NCBI GenBank assembly: GCA_964236735.1
Contig: CAXSFM010000037.1
Location: 1-17,270, forward strand
Direction: 5' to 3'
DNA from: JAIVJG01 sp964236735
GTDB lineage: Bacteria > Acidobacteriota > Blastocatellia > Pyrinomonadales > Pyrinomonadaceae
Length of the DNA: 17,270 nucleotides
Shown here in pieces: positions 8,201 to 15,467 of the stretch. Under the pieces are notes generated by a model. It had not been told where the DNA came from. It saw nothing but the letters and a program-made list of their open reading frames with translations, and did no database searches. Each line of letters begins with the position of its first letter. Position 1 is the stretch's first letter. The translations under genes and the position numbers were made by a program.

Positions 8201-9026
8201 AGAGTCAGATATCTCATCCACACGCGCCACCTCAGAACTGCTCACCAAGCATACTCTGACAGAGACAAAGATGATGACGAATAAACTCATCCTGCTTGCA
8301 GAGGACAACATCGTGAATCAGAAGGTGGCTGTGCGCCAGTTGCAGAAGCTGGGCTACCGCGCTGACTCGGTCGCCAATGGCAGAGAAGCGGTGGAAGCCT
8401 TGGGACGGATTCCTTACGACCTTGTGCTGATGGACTGCCAGATGCCGGAGATGGATGGCTACGAGGCGACTGCTGAAATCCGTCTCCGCGAAGGGGAGAC
8501 TAAACACACGTTCATCGTGGCGATGACGGCGAATGCCCTTGAGGGAGATCGTGAGCGATGTCTTGCGGCAGGGATGGATGACTATGTCTCCAAGCCCGTC
8601 AAGCCTGAAGAACTGGGAGCGGTGCTCGACAGGTTATTATCAACTGCTCACCAGAGCGTGGATGCAGATAATGTGATAATCCCGGAGATTTTGCTGCCTG
8701 TGGATATGGAACGACTGTATCTGGCAATGGGGGACGAGCCGGAGGAGTTGGCCGACATTCTCGCCGTTTATCTAAGCCAGATGTCTGAAAGCCTTGAAAA
8801 ATTAGACATTGCCATCGAATCGAAAAACGCTGCGGAAGTAGACATGATTACCCACAATTGCATTGGTGTTAGCGCGAATTGTGGAATGGTTGCGATGGTC
8901 GAACCGCTCAGTGAGTTGGAACGCATGGGACGTGACAATCAATTGGCAGGTGCAGCCATCGTCAGCGCGCATGTGGGTAGGGAGTTTGAGCGAGTCAAAC
9001 TCTTCCTCGAAGAGAACTGTTTGTAA
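5244..9026 (+). CDS. Membrane-bound hybrid histidine kinase, CHASE3-PAS3-HisKA-HATPase-REC-REC-HPt
   Basis: A 1260-residue sensor kinase that autophosphorylates on His and can pass phosphate through its own receivers to an HPt domain. Domains in order: membrane helix 1 (about 9-29), an extracytoplasmic CHASE3-like four-helix region (about 35-170, with GSFLNTGDEQYLNSYR), membrane helix 2 (about 180-203), PAS/PAC units at about 220-340, 350-465 and 474-592, HisKA with SHEIRTPMNG (phosphoacceptor His621), and HATPase with the N-box at about 728, DTGIGI at about 770 and GGTGLGL at about 797. Receiver 1 (about 855-975) has Asp912 and the conserved D-D, T/S and K; receiver 2 (about 1013-1130) has Asp1064. 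The HPt domain is near 1150-1258 with His1204. In that HPt the usual H-x-x-K-G site reads H-N-C-I-G. The ribosome site is weak (GAAAG, 12 bases off). The next kinase starts 9 bases after the stop, so the two are co-transcribed. The signal is unknown. Confidence 0.95.
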   Translation: MKWTIKKNITASFLVALAMMIVMGWICYHSTEGLITNNRWVEHTHEVVDTLDDFQQDLAVEAEDQGSFLNTGDEQYLNSYRKAQSHLILQLKAVKSLTIDNAHQQLRLETLEPMINERALIFDEIATPHRDRGTDAARDIQTKRSQQLTAGIIDILNAMEQEERDLLVLRVARAETSAQYAVLMLFGGILVSAGLLLTVFYFLNRQMLVRAQSEESLRQNEERFQLVARATKDGIWDWQLLTNELWWNDNFPRMFGYGVDELEKNVETWASRLHPDDTEHIEQELAQTLESGAQTWLREYRFRRRDGSYAVVSDRAYIKHDITGKPVRMIGSVTDITESRKAEDALSESEKRYRELVENSQGLICVHDLDGILLSVNPAAALTLGFTSDEMVGRNLVEFIAPSERPIFSHYLRRIATEPSVNGLMNICAKEGEEHVWQYRNARVEEHGKKPYVLGHAQDITESKRMEEAHRESEERFRLLVEGVHDYAVLMLDADGLVSSWNYGAEKIKGYKAGEIIGKHFRCFYTPEDQQKKHPEHELEIVTAEGRYEEEGWRVRKDGTTFWANVVLTALYDASGKLRGFSKVTRDITERKRMEEELMQAHDAALESVRLKSEFLANMSHEIRTPMNGVIGMTGLLLDTELSADQRDFAETIRQSGDSLLTIINDILDFSKIEAGKLQFETLDFNLTHAVEGTVELLAERAGDKRIELASLIHSDVPVELRGDPGRLRQVLTNLIGNAIKFTEAGEVIVRAEKQSETDERIVIRFTVRDTGIGISEAAQRKLFQAFTQADGSTTRKFGGTGLGLAISKQLVELMGGEIGITSETGKGSTFWFTAGYDKQPLKAIAAQPNVTSLDKLRVLIVDDNATNRKILSHQLGSWGMVHAEADSGWRALELLREAVAQGAAYDLAVLDLMMPEMDGFELARAIKSDDGIAGTQLILLTSFGQRGHGATAREAGVAAYLTKPVRQSQLFDCLTTVIGHTSLTAESDISSTRATSELLTKHTLTETKMMTNKLILLAEDNIVNQKVAVRQLQKLGYRADSVANGREAVEALGRIPYDLVLMDCQMPEMDGYEATAEIRLREGETKHTFIVAMTANALEGDRERCLAAGMDDYVSKPVKPEELGAVLDRLLSTAHQSVDADNVIIPEILLPVDMERLYLAMGDEPEELADILAVYLSQMSESLEKLDIAIESKNAAEVDMITHNCIGVSANCGMVAMVEPLSELERMGRDNQLAGAAIVSAHVGREFERVKLFLEENCL

Positions 9027-9035
9027 GAGGTAGTC

Positions 9036-11444
9036 ATGTCTGCAAGCACGAAACCGCATCTTTGGACGCGCGCCATCCTGCTGCTGGCTGCGCGCCGGCG
9101 CAGGCTCATCCGGCGTCGGCGCATTGAAGAGTCTTTGCGCGCGAGCGAGGAGCGTTACCGCCTTCTCACCGCCGCCGTCCCGCAGCAGATTTGGACAGCC
9201 GGCCCGGACGGTCATCTCGATTACATCAACAGTCGCGCGTTCGACTATTTCGGACGTACTGCAGAAGACGAGACGCTGTACGGGACGGGCTGGCTCGAAG
9301 TAGTGCATCCGGAAGATGTGCCGTCGGCAGTCGAATGCTGGACACGGTCGCTCGAAACGGGCGAGCCTTACGAGACGGAGTTTCGCTTGCGACGCGCGGA
9401 CGGTGAATACCGCTGGCATCTGGCCCAAGCCTTCCCCGTGCGTGATGCTGAAGGCCGGATCAACAAATGGTTCGGCACCAACACGGACATCCACGACCGC
9501 AAGCTCACCGAAGAATCGCTCCGCAAGTCGGAGGGGTACCGCAACCTCTTCCGCCACGCCAACGATGCGATCATGATCTTCGAGCCGGAGAGCGAAGTCG
9601 TGATTGATGTCAACGACCGGGCGTGCAAGATTTACGGTATTCCGAGGGATGAGTTCATCGGGCGCAGCATCAAGGAGATGTCGCAGGATGCGGCGCGCGG
9701 GGAACAGCAACTTGAACACCTGCTTGTCGAAGGAACATATCAGGAGTTCGAGACCGTGCAATATCGCGCCGACGGGACGTCGATCCGCTTTTTGATCAAC
9801 GCCTCGGTAATCGAATTTCAGGGGCGACGGGCGGTGCTGACCATCAACCGAGACGTGACGGAGCAGAAACGCGCACAGGAGCGTCTGCAAAGGTCGGAGG
9901 AGCGTTTCAGAACACTAACGGAGAACGTGCCTATCGGCATCTACCGCACGACCCCGGACGGGCGCGTGCTGGTCTCCAATTCGACGCTGCTGCGTTTGCT
10001 CGGATTCGACTCTCTCGAAGAGCTTGCCGCTTTCAATCTTGAACGTGATGACATCGGCGCCCATCGCCAGAGAGAAGAATTCAAGGCGCTCGTCGAGAAA
10101 GAGGGAGAAGTCTGGGGATACGAGACCGTCTGGACGAAGCGCGATGGCTCCGAGGTCAACGTCCGCGAAAACGCTAGAACGATCCGCGACGCGCAGGGGC
10201 AAACGCTTTATTACGAAGGGACGGTCGAAGACATTTCCGAGCGCCTAGCTGCGGAGGAGGCGTTGCGCCAATCGGAAGCGCAGCTCCGGCAGACGCAGAA
10301 GATGGAGAGCATCGGCACGCTCGCCGGGGGCGTGGCCCACGACTTCAACAACCTGCTCACAGCCATCAACGGCTACAGTGATCTTACCCTGCGGCAACTT
10401 GAAGAACATGACCCGCTGCGCCACAACATAGAGGAGATCAAAAAGGCCGGCGAGCGCGCCACCGCGCTCACTCAACAGCTTCTTGCTTTCAGCCGCCGTC
10501 AGACATTGGAACGTAAAAACATTAACCTTAACGAGACGATCACGAACATGATGAAGATGTTGACGCGCATCATCGGCGAAGACATAGAGGTGCGCTTCGC
10601 CGCGACGGGCAATCTTCAGACGGTGTGCGCGGACGCCGGACAGATTGAGCAGGTGGTGATGAACCTCGCCATCAATGCCCGCGATGCGATGCCCGACGGC
10701 GGGCAGGTCATCATCGAAACCCATAACGTCACGCTCGGTGATGATTACTGCCGTCGCCATTCTTATGCCAAGCCCGGCAAATACGCGCGCATCATGGTGT
10801 CAGACACCGGCACAGGGATGGACGCCGACACGCTGAAGCGCATCTTCGAGCCGTTCTTCACCACTAAAGGGTTAGGCCGAGGGACAGGCTTGGGCCTCTC
10901 GATGGTCTTCGGTATCGTTAAGCAACATGACGGATTCATCGAAGTTTATAGCGAAGTCGGGCAGGGCACTATCTTCAAACTCTATCTGCCGGTCGAGGAA
11001 AGGATGGACGACAAGGAAACCCATGAAGCGCTGGCTCCTGTTCGGGGTGGTAGGGAAACGATTCTGGTAGCCGAAGACGAAGAGACGTTGCGCGAGTTGG
11101 TGAGAGATGTTTTAGAAGACTTGGGCTATACGGTGCTCTTAGCAAAAGACGGCGAGGAGGCCGTGGAACTCTTCGCCGCCCATCGCGACCGCGTGGATTT
11201 GCTGATGTTCGACATGGTGATGCCGCGCCTTAGCGGGTCAGAAGCTTACGAGCGGGTGCGAAGCCTCGCCGGAGATGTATCGCTGATCCTGATGACTGGC
11301 TACAGCGAGGAGACGGTGCAGAGCCGGTTCGTCAAGCATCACAGGTCACTCGAAGAGGCGAAGGTTGTGCTGCTTCAGAAACCTTACGGAGTCGAGGCGC
11401 TCGGGCGCAAAGTGCGGGAGGTGCTGGACGGAACACGAGATTGA
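9036..11444 (+). CDS. Soluble PAS hybrid histidine kinase, PAS3-HisKA-HATPase-REC
   Basis: An 802-residue cytoplasmic hybrid kinase. A short, very basic N-terminus (ARRRRLIRRRRIEE) leads without a true membrane segment into three PAS/PAC units, at about 38-153 (PAS_3 type, HPEDVPSAVE), 166-278 and 288-404. The HisKA domain is of the GGVAHDFNNLL class with His435. The HATPase has an N-box at about 536-552, DTGTGM near 589 and GTGLGLS near 615, and a C-terminal receiver runs from about 674 to 795 with Glu-Asp, phosphoacceptor Asp726, Thr (LMTGYS) and Lys (LLQKPY) all in place. This class often pairs with a separate response regulator or with the receiver of a partner kinase. AGAGG 7 bases before the ATG at 9036 fixes the start. 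It follows the membrane kinase by 9 bases and is probably made with it, but no regulator with an output domain is encoded next to it. Confidence 0.93.
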   Translation: MSASTKPHLWTRAILLLAARRRRLIRRRRIEESLRASEERYRLLTAAVPQQIWTAGPDGHLDYINSRAFDYFGRTAEDETLYGTGWLEVVHPEDVPSAVECWTRSLETGEPYETEFRLRRADGEYRWHLAQAFPVRDAEGRINKWFGTNTDIHDRKLTEESLRKSEGYRNLFRHANDAIMIFEPESEVVIDVNDRACKIYGIPRDEFIGRSIKEMSQDAARGEQQLEHLLVEGTYQEFETVQYRADGTSIRFLINASVIEFQGRRAVLTINRDVTEQKRAQERLQRSEERFRTLTENVPIGIYRTTPDGRVLVSNSTLLRLLGFDSLEELAAFNLERDDIGAHRQREEFKALVEKEGEVWGYETVWTKRDGSEVNVRENARTIRDAQGQTLYYEGTVEDISERLAAEEALRQSEAQLRQTQKMESIGTLAGGVAHDFNNLLTAINGYSDLTLRQLEEHDPLRHNIEEIKKAGERATALTQQLLAFSRRQTLERKNINLNETITNMMKMLTRIIGEDIEVRFAATGNLQTVCADAGQIEQVVMNLAINARDAMPDGGQVIIETHNVTLGDDYCRRHSYAKPGKYARIMVSDTGTGMDADTLKRIFEPFFTTKGLGRGTGLGLSMVFGIVKQHDGFIEVYSEVGQGTIFKLYLPVEERMDDKETHEALAPVRGGRETILVAEDEETLRELVRDVLEDLGYTVLLAKDGEEAVELFAAHRDRVDLLMFDMVMPRLSGSEAYERVRSLAGDVSLILMTGYSEETVQSRFVKHHRSLEEAKVVLLQKPYGVEALGRKVREVLDGTRD

Positions 11445-11991
11445 GTGGATGAAAGGCTCGCTCCACAGACTGTTTAAGCCTTCGCGGGTTGTCTCTCTCC
11501 TCACAAAATATCGCTTTGTAGCCATTGCCGTTGTTGCGAGGCTTGCGTGAGCGCGTAGTTTAGACAGTGGGTGGGCGTGGAAATTTACAGGACAAAAGCG
11601 CCACGAGTTTTACATGAAGAAGTCGATCAAGTCGCCCGTACCGGCGAACCAGCAGCAACGATGCGAAACCTGATCGCTGCCATATGTTCAGCAAGATGAA
11701 AAGCGCTAGTACGTTTAGTTTTGTGAGCAAAAATGGCGCATAGATGACTATTGAAATTCAACAAAGGCCCCATATTGAAAATCAGTCGGATAACAATCAC
11801 GGCCTTTTAGGAAAAGAAGATACCTTGCTTGTTACCGCAATGCGCTTTGACCAGAGCACATCCCTCGTCACATCCACTCACCGAAAGCACCACTCATTCG
11901 GGTATATCCTCAGTAATGTAGGAATCACACAATATCCGCAACGCTCATCCGTCTACAACCGTAGATAAAGGATGCGGCATGCCCGAAGCGG
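11445..11991. other. Intergenic stretch between kinases and sigma factor, with a possible 40-residue frame
   Basis: About 550 bases with no confident gene. A frame at 11577-11699 (GTG start, 40 codons, containing RVLHEEVDQVARTGEP) has protein-like composition but no ribosome site and may be a gene relic. Another at 11744-11968 (ATG, 74 codons) has unconvincing composition and no ribosome site. TCTAC (11952-11956) and GTAGA (11961-11965) form a 5-base hairpin with a 4-base loop ahead of the sigma-factor gene. I found no strong sigma-70 promoter and no well-spaced ECF-type promoter. Confidence 0.5.
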
Positions 11992-12564
11992 ATGACACCA
12001 GAACAGGATAAGAAGATCTCTGAAGTGGTCAGGCGGGAACAGTCCCGGCTCCGCAACTTCATTCGCCGGCGTGTGCCTGACCCGCGCGACGCTGACGACA
12101 TTGTGCAGGATGTCTTTTGCAAGCTCGTTGAGGCGAACCGTCTCCTGATGCCGATAGATCACGTCACCGGCTGGCTGTTTCGCGTGGCGCGTAATCGCAT
12201 CACCGATCTGTTCCGCCAGAAGCGACTGGAGAGTTTCAGCGACTTCCTGGCAGGCGAAAACATATGGGGCGACGACGAAGATGAGTTGCTGCAATTGGAA
12301 GATCTGCTGCCTGCGACCGATGCCGGGCCGGAGGCGCTTTATCTTCGACGAATGCTGCTCGATGAACTCACGCTGGCCGTTGGTGAATTGCCGGAAGAGC
12401 AGCGCGTAGTGTTTGTCGGACACGAGTTGGAAGGGCGCAGCTTCAAGGAGATGGCGGCTGAGACGGGCCTCAGCATCAATACGCTGCTTTCGCGCAAACG
12501 CTATGCAGTGCTGAATCTGCGCGAGCGTTTGCAGAGCATTGACGAGGAATACACGAAAGGGTGA
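11992..12564 (+). CDS. ECF-family RNA polymerase sigma factor
   Basis: A 190-residue extracytoplasmic-function sigma factor, which directs RNA polymerase to a stress or signal regulon. Region 2 spans about residues 15-80 with DADDIVQDVFCKLVE and the promoter-melting helix VTGWLFRVARNRITDLFRQ. An acidic linker (WGDDEDELLQLEDLLP) leads to region 4 at about 130-185, with LPEEQRVVFVGHELEG and a helix-turn-helix SFKEMAAETGLSINTLLSRK. Length and architecture are typical. The start at 11992 has only a poor ribosome site (AAAGG lies 18 bases upstream). An ATG at 11979 is out of frame. The next gene starts 12 bases after the stop, so the membrane protein there is made from the same message and is a candidate regulator. 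The subgroup cannot be set by eye. Confidence 0.92.
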   Translation: MTPEQDKKISEVVRREQSRLRNFIRRRVPDPRDADDIVQDVFCKLVEANRLLMPIDHVTGWLFRVARNRITDLFRQKRLESFSDFLAGENIWGDDEDELLQLEDLLPATDAGPEALYLRRMLLDELTLAVGELPEEQRVVFVGHELEGRSFKEMAAETGLSINTLLSRKRYAVLNLRERLQSIDEEYTKG

Positions 12565-12575
12565 GGGAAGAGAAC

Positions 12576-12929
12576 ATGAGAAGGAGATTGATTTTCATCG
12601 CTCCGGCGGCGCTTCTGGGAATAGCGCTCTTCAGCTTCATCGGCGGCGAAGTAGTACGGCTCCTGTGGAATTGGCTGTTGCCGCCGCTCTTTGGCTGGCA
12701 CGAGCTGAACTTCTGGCAAGCGATTGGAATACTGGCTCTGTGCCGCATCCTCTTTGGCGGATTGGGCATGAACAATTGCGGGCGCTGCAATTCCCGCCAG
12801 CGTAAGGCCGGTCGCTTGGAGCAGTTGACACCAGAGGAGCGAGAACAATTGCGGCAAGGCGCGGCGGGGCGCGGACATCGTGGAGATGGATTCTTCGATC
12901 CACCTGCCGGTGAAAGCAGAGAGCAATGA
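12576..12929 (+). CDS. Small membrane protein next to the ECF sigma factor, possible regulator
   Basis: A 117-residue protein. Residues of about 5-25 (IFIAPAALLGIALFSFIGG) form a first membrane helix. VVRLLWNWLLPPLFGWHEL is an amphipathic, Trp-rich segment, and FWQAIGILALCRILFGGLG (about 47-65) is a second helix. The soluble tail has NNCGRCNSRQRK, with a C-x-x-C pair, then LTPEEREQLRQG and a flexible Gly/Arg end. Proteins with the W-N-W-L-L-P segment and the T-P-E-E-R-E tail are familiar as small hypothetical neighbours of ECF sigma factors. It lacks the zinc-binding H-x3-C-x2-C motif of ZAS anti-sigma factors, so an anti-sigma role is only a guess from position. AGGGAAGAG before the ATG at 12576 favours this start over the GTG at 12561, which would overlap the sigma-factor stop. 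Confidence 0.7.
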   Translation: MRRRLIFIAPAALLGIALFSFIGGEVVRLLWNWLLPPLFGWHELNFWQAIGILALCRILFGGLGMNNCGRCNSRQRKAGRLEQLTPEEREQLRQGAAGRGHRGDGFFDPPAGESREQ

Positions 12930-13042
12930 GGCCATCGCGACCGCGTCCACAGCAAAGCCGAATTATCACGGCCTGATCTGGCAAAGTTGCTCATCGTGCG
13001 CCATGTACTCTTTGATTCAAGCATACGATGTAAGGAGATCAG

Positions 13043-13732
13043 ATGACTCGCACAACGAACGCACGACTCGCCGGCCTGACGTTTCTTTTCTACATCGCGT
13101 TCGGCATCTCCGGCATGATCCTATACAGCCGTGCGACGAGCGCCGAAGGAGTTGCCGCGAAGCTCGCGCGCATCGCCGATCATGCGACGGACGTGCGCGT
13201 CGTTATCTTGCTTTCGCTGCTCGGTTGCTTCGCGGCCATCGTGCTGGGCGTCGCGCTGTACGGGATCACGCGCGATGAGAACCATGAACTCGCAGTGCTG
13301 GCTCTGGTCTGTCGCATCTGCGAAGGAGTATTCGGTGCGAGCAATCTCCCGAAGATGCTGGGGCTGCTGTGGCTCGCGACGGCGGGTGCCGGAGCCGGCG
13401 CTCCCGATGTCGAGACAACGAACACGCTCGGCACGTTGCTGTTGATGCCGGTTCCGAGCGCGCTCATTGGGGCGATCTTCTTCGCCGTGGGAAGCATGAT
13501 CTTCTCATTGCTCATGCTTCGTGGGCGGATGATTCCCGTTTCACTCGCGTGGCTTGGCGTGTTCGCGTCGGTCGTGCTCGTGGTGTGCCTGCCACTGCAA
13601 ATGGCCGGCTTCCTCACAGGAGCGATGACAGGGTACATGTGGATACCAATGCTCGCATTCGAAGTTCCGCTCGGTCTGTGGCTCCTCATCAAAGGCGTCG
13701 CCACCACGCCGGCGCGGAGGACAGCGGCATGA
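13043..13732 (+). CDS. DUF4386-family membrane protein
   Basis: A 229-residue polytopic membrane protein with about six helices. The opening NARLAGLTFLFYIAFGISGM, with R-x-A-G-L-x-F-L-x-Y-I, is the signature start of DUF4386 proteins. Further helices are at about 53-75 (VVILLSLLGCFAAIVLGVAL), 130-155, 165-185 and 195-220. The middle loop (ICEGVFGASNLPKMLGLLWL) matches the usual conserved E-x-x loop of the family. The function of DUF4386 is unknown. The start is firm: AAGGAGAT lies 6 bases before the ATG. The stop overlaps the ATG of the next gene by 4 bases (ATGA), so the two are coupled. A second, diverged family member lies two genes downstream, at 14500-15201. Confidence 0.8.
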   Translation: MTRTTNARLAGLTFLFYIAFGISGMILYSRATSAEGVAAKLARIADHATDVRVVILLSLLGCFAAIVLGVALYGITRDENHELAVLALVCRICEGVFGASNLPKMLGLLWLATAGAGAGAPDVETTNTLGTLLLMPVPSALIGAIFFAVGSMIFSLLMLRGRMIPVSLAWLGVFASVVLVVCLPLQMAGFLTGAMTGYMWIPMLAFEVPLGLWLLIKGVATTPARRTAA

Positions 13733-14406
13733 CGTTACTTCCTCTCCACATCATCGCCGGAGCGATAGCCCTGGCTGCGGGAGCCGTCGCGCTTTATGTG
13801 TTCAAGGGAGCCAGGCTGCATCGCCAAAGCGGGATGATTTTCGTCTACGCCATGTTGGTGATGTCGGCCAGCGGTGCCGTGATGGCTGCGCTGAAACCGA
13901 ATCGGGGGAATGTGATGGGCGGTGTGTTGACCTTGTATCTGGTGATCACAGGTCTACTCACGGTACGACGCCGTGTGGCCGGATTTGATTGGAAGAATGT
14001 TGGTGCCATGTTGCTGGGGCTGACAGTCGGGATGATGGGTCTCAAGTTCGCGCTCGATGCGTTGCACAGTCCCAACGGCATGATTGACGGCTATCCGCCG
14101 CCGCTCTATTTCATCTTTGGCACTGTGGCGCTGCTGGGTGCGTTCGGGGACATCCGTGTCATGGCAGGGCAGGGTATACAGGGGCCGCGTCTTCTGGCGA
14201 GACATTTGTGGCGCATGTGCTTTGCGATGTTTATTGCCACCGGTTCATTTTTTCTGGGCCAGGCGAAGGTATTTCCCAAGCCAATACGCATCATTCCGGT
14301 GCTGGCGATTCCGGTGCTGCTGGTGCTGTTACTGATGCTCTACTGGTTGGCGCGCGTGTTGTTGATGCCAGGATATTCTCGCCATACTCCGGGCGAGGGG
14401 CAGTGA
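13729..14406 (+). CDS. Multi-helix membrane protein, DUF2306-like
   Basis: A 225-residue protein with about seven hydrophobic helices and little else. The N-terminus (LLPLHIIAGAIALAAGAVAL) followed by KGARLHRQSGMIFVYAMLVM matches the pattern of DUF2306-like membrane proteins: a histidine in helix 1, then a short loop with R-x-H-R-x-x-G, then a helix. His6, His29 and His162 (ARHLWRM) could face one another, as in heme- or quinone-binding helix bundles, but this is inference only. The C-terminal helices (IPVLAIPVLLVLLLMLYWL) end in a short basic tail. The ATG at 13729 overlaps the stop of the DUF4386 gene by 4 bases, which sets the start and shows translational coupling. The longer open frame from 13369 is a shadow of the preceding gene. 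Confidence 0.75.
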   Translation: MTLLPLHIIAGAIALAAGAVALYVFKGARLHRQSGMIFVYAMLVMSASGAVMAALKPNRGNVMGGVLTLYLVITGLLTVRRRVAGFDWKNVGAMLLGLTVGMMGLKFALDALHSPNGMIDGYPPPLYFIFGTVALLGAFGDIRVMAGQGIQGPRLLARHLWRMCFAMFIATGSFFLGQAKVFPKPIRIIPVLAIPVLLVLLLMLYWLARVLLMPGYSRHTPGEGQ

Positions 14407-14499
14407 AGCGTTGAAGTAAGAACGGGCGTGTCCCTGGCATCCTCGTCGAGGCATCGCCATCACTTTTTCTATCTGAGAATCTTGGAGGAATTAGAACAA

Positions 14500-15201
14500 A
14501 TGAATGCAGACAAACAAACTGCGAGACTGGCAGGTTTACTTTTGCTTTTGGGCGCAGCTACATCGTCCTTCACGCTACTCTATGTTCGATCCAGATTGAT
14601 CGTCTTTGGAGACGCTGCGGCCACGGTCAACAACATAATTGCCTGCGAGTCATTATTCCGCGCCGGGATCGCCACGAGCATTCTGGGGCAGATCTTCTCG
14701 CTCTTTTTTGGTCTCACGATCTTTCGATTATTCAAGAACTTTAATCAAACATTGGCGATGGCTCTGTTGATATCTCTCCTTGTGGGCGTTGCCGTCGGAA
14801 CAATTAATTCGTTCAATAATCTGGCTGCTCTGACGCTCGTCACGAATGCTGATTACGTCAGAGCGTTTCAACCGGAACAACTCGATGCCCTCGCCATGAC
14901 CTTTCTCAGGGTGAATAATTATGGAGTCGGTCTCGTTGAAATGTTCACTTCACTGTATCTCTTTTCGCTCGGACTGCTGATCATCAAATCAGGCTATCTC
15001 CCACGAATCCTCGGCATCTTGTTGATGATCGGAGCCTGTGCGTTTCAGGTCAACACCTTTACCAAAATACTCGTCCCGCTATTCTATCCAGGATTGATCA
15101 CGCAAATGACGATGTTTCTCAATGCTTTCGGGCCGCTCGGTACGATGCTGTGGCTGATCATTAAAGGAGTGAAAAAGCCATTGCAGACACGCATTGGTTA
15201 A
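14500..15201 (+). CDS. DUF4386-family membrane protein, second copy
   Basis: A 233-residue polytopic membrane protein. It opens with TARLAGLLLLLGAATSSFTLLYV, the DUF4386 type start (R-L-A-G-L). Helices follow at about 60-82 (ILGQIFSLFFGLTIFRLF), 88-110, 150-170, 178-200 and 205-228. The loop ALAMTFLRVNNYGVGLVEMFTSLYLF corresponds to the conserved middle region. It is clearly diverged from the copy at 13043-13732, so a recent local duplication is unlikely. GGAGG 11 bases before the ATG at 14500 supports this start over an in-frame GTG at 14428. A gap of about 93 bases separates it from the DUF2306-like gene; it is probably in the same unit. The function of the family is unknown. Confidence 0.78.
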   Translation: MNADKQTARLAGLLLLLGAATSSFTLLYVRSRLIVFGDAAATVNNIIACESLFRAGIATSILGQIFSLFFGLTIFRLFKNFNQTLAMALLISLLVGVAVGTINSFNNLAALTLVTNADYVRAFQPEQLDALAMTFLRVNNYGVGLVEMFTSLYLFSLGLLIIKSGYLPRILGILLMIGACAFQVNTFTKILVPLFYPGLITQMTMFLNAFGPLGTMLWLIIKGVKKPLQTRIG

Positions 15202-15264
15202 GTGCGTGCGTGCGCTTTCATAATTCGACCCAAAACATTTTAGGTTGAAGCGGGCAGCCAACCA

Positions 15265-15296
15265 GGGTTGTGTTGCAAAAATAGCCTTTCGGTTAT
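15265..15296. repeat. Short hairpin with IS-terminus-like sequence
   Basis: GGGTTGTGTTGCAAAAATAG (15265-15284) resembles the outer tips of several IS families, including IS6-like elements (G-x-T-G-T-T-G-C-A-A-A). It runs into ATAGCC-TTTC-GGTTAT (15281-15296), a 6-base stem with one G-T pair. No transposase sequence and no matching second end were found nearby, so it may be a relic of an excised element or a chance match. Confidence 0.2.
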
Positions 15297-15335
15297 GATA
15301 CCTCCCTCACGCTCGTTCGAAATTGAGTCATCAGG

Positions 15336-15427
15336 TCTTTCATGTGATGGGAGAGGTCGGTAGATTGCGGCGTCCCTTTTTATTGACGCACCAGTATGCG
15401 CCGCACTATCTTTCATGCGATAGGGAG
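15336..15427 (+). repeat. Imperfect direct repeat around the CPBP gene promoter
   Basis: TCTTTCATGTGATGGGAG (15336-15353) recurs as TCTTTCATGCGATAGGGAG (15409-15427) with one mismatch and one gap, 73 bases apart. The second copy overlaps the predicted -10 box and transcription start. Paired sites of this kind can bind a regulator. Their place in a control region also argues that 15396-15467 is not protein-coding. Confidence 0.35.
15383..15412 (+). promoter_or_regulatory. Candidate sigma-70 type promoter for the CPBP protease gene
   Basis: TTGACG (15383-15388) and TATCTT (15407-15412) are separated by 18 bases. They match the consensus -35 box at 5 of 6 and the -10 box at 4 of 6. Transcription would begin near 15419, which leaves the GGAGG at 15456 on the message but excludes the ATG at 15396 as a start. 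Judged by eye only. Confidence 0.4.
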
Positions 15428-15467
15428 TCGTGTGGTAAAAGTCGCCCCTGAGAATGGAGGAAGGTGT

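Noticed and set aside
8802..9890. A 362-codon frame on the minus strand opposite the kinases
   Set aside because: It lies antisense to two kinase genes whose domains are unmistakable, has no recognisable motif, and is a typical shadow of GC-rich coding sequence.
11921..11955. ECF-type promoter GGAATC with CGTCTA ahead of the sigma factor
   Set aside because: The spacing of 23 bases is too long for an ECF promoter, where about 16-17 is usual.
11744..11968. A 74-codon frame upstream of the sigma factor
   Set aside because: There is no ribosome site, the composition is not convincing, and no motif is seen.
13369..13728. N-terminal extension of the DUF2306-like gene
   Set aside because: This part is a different-frame shadow of the DUF4386 gene; the true start is the overlapping ATG at 13729.
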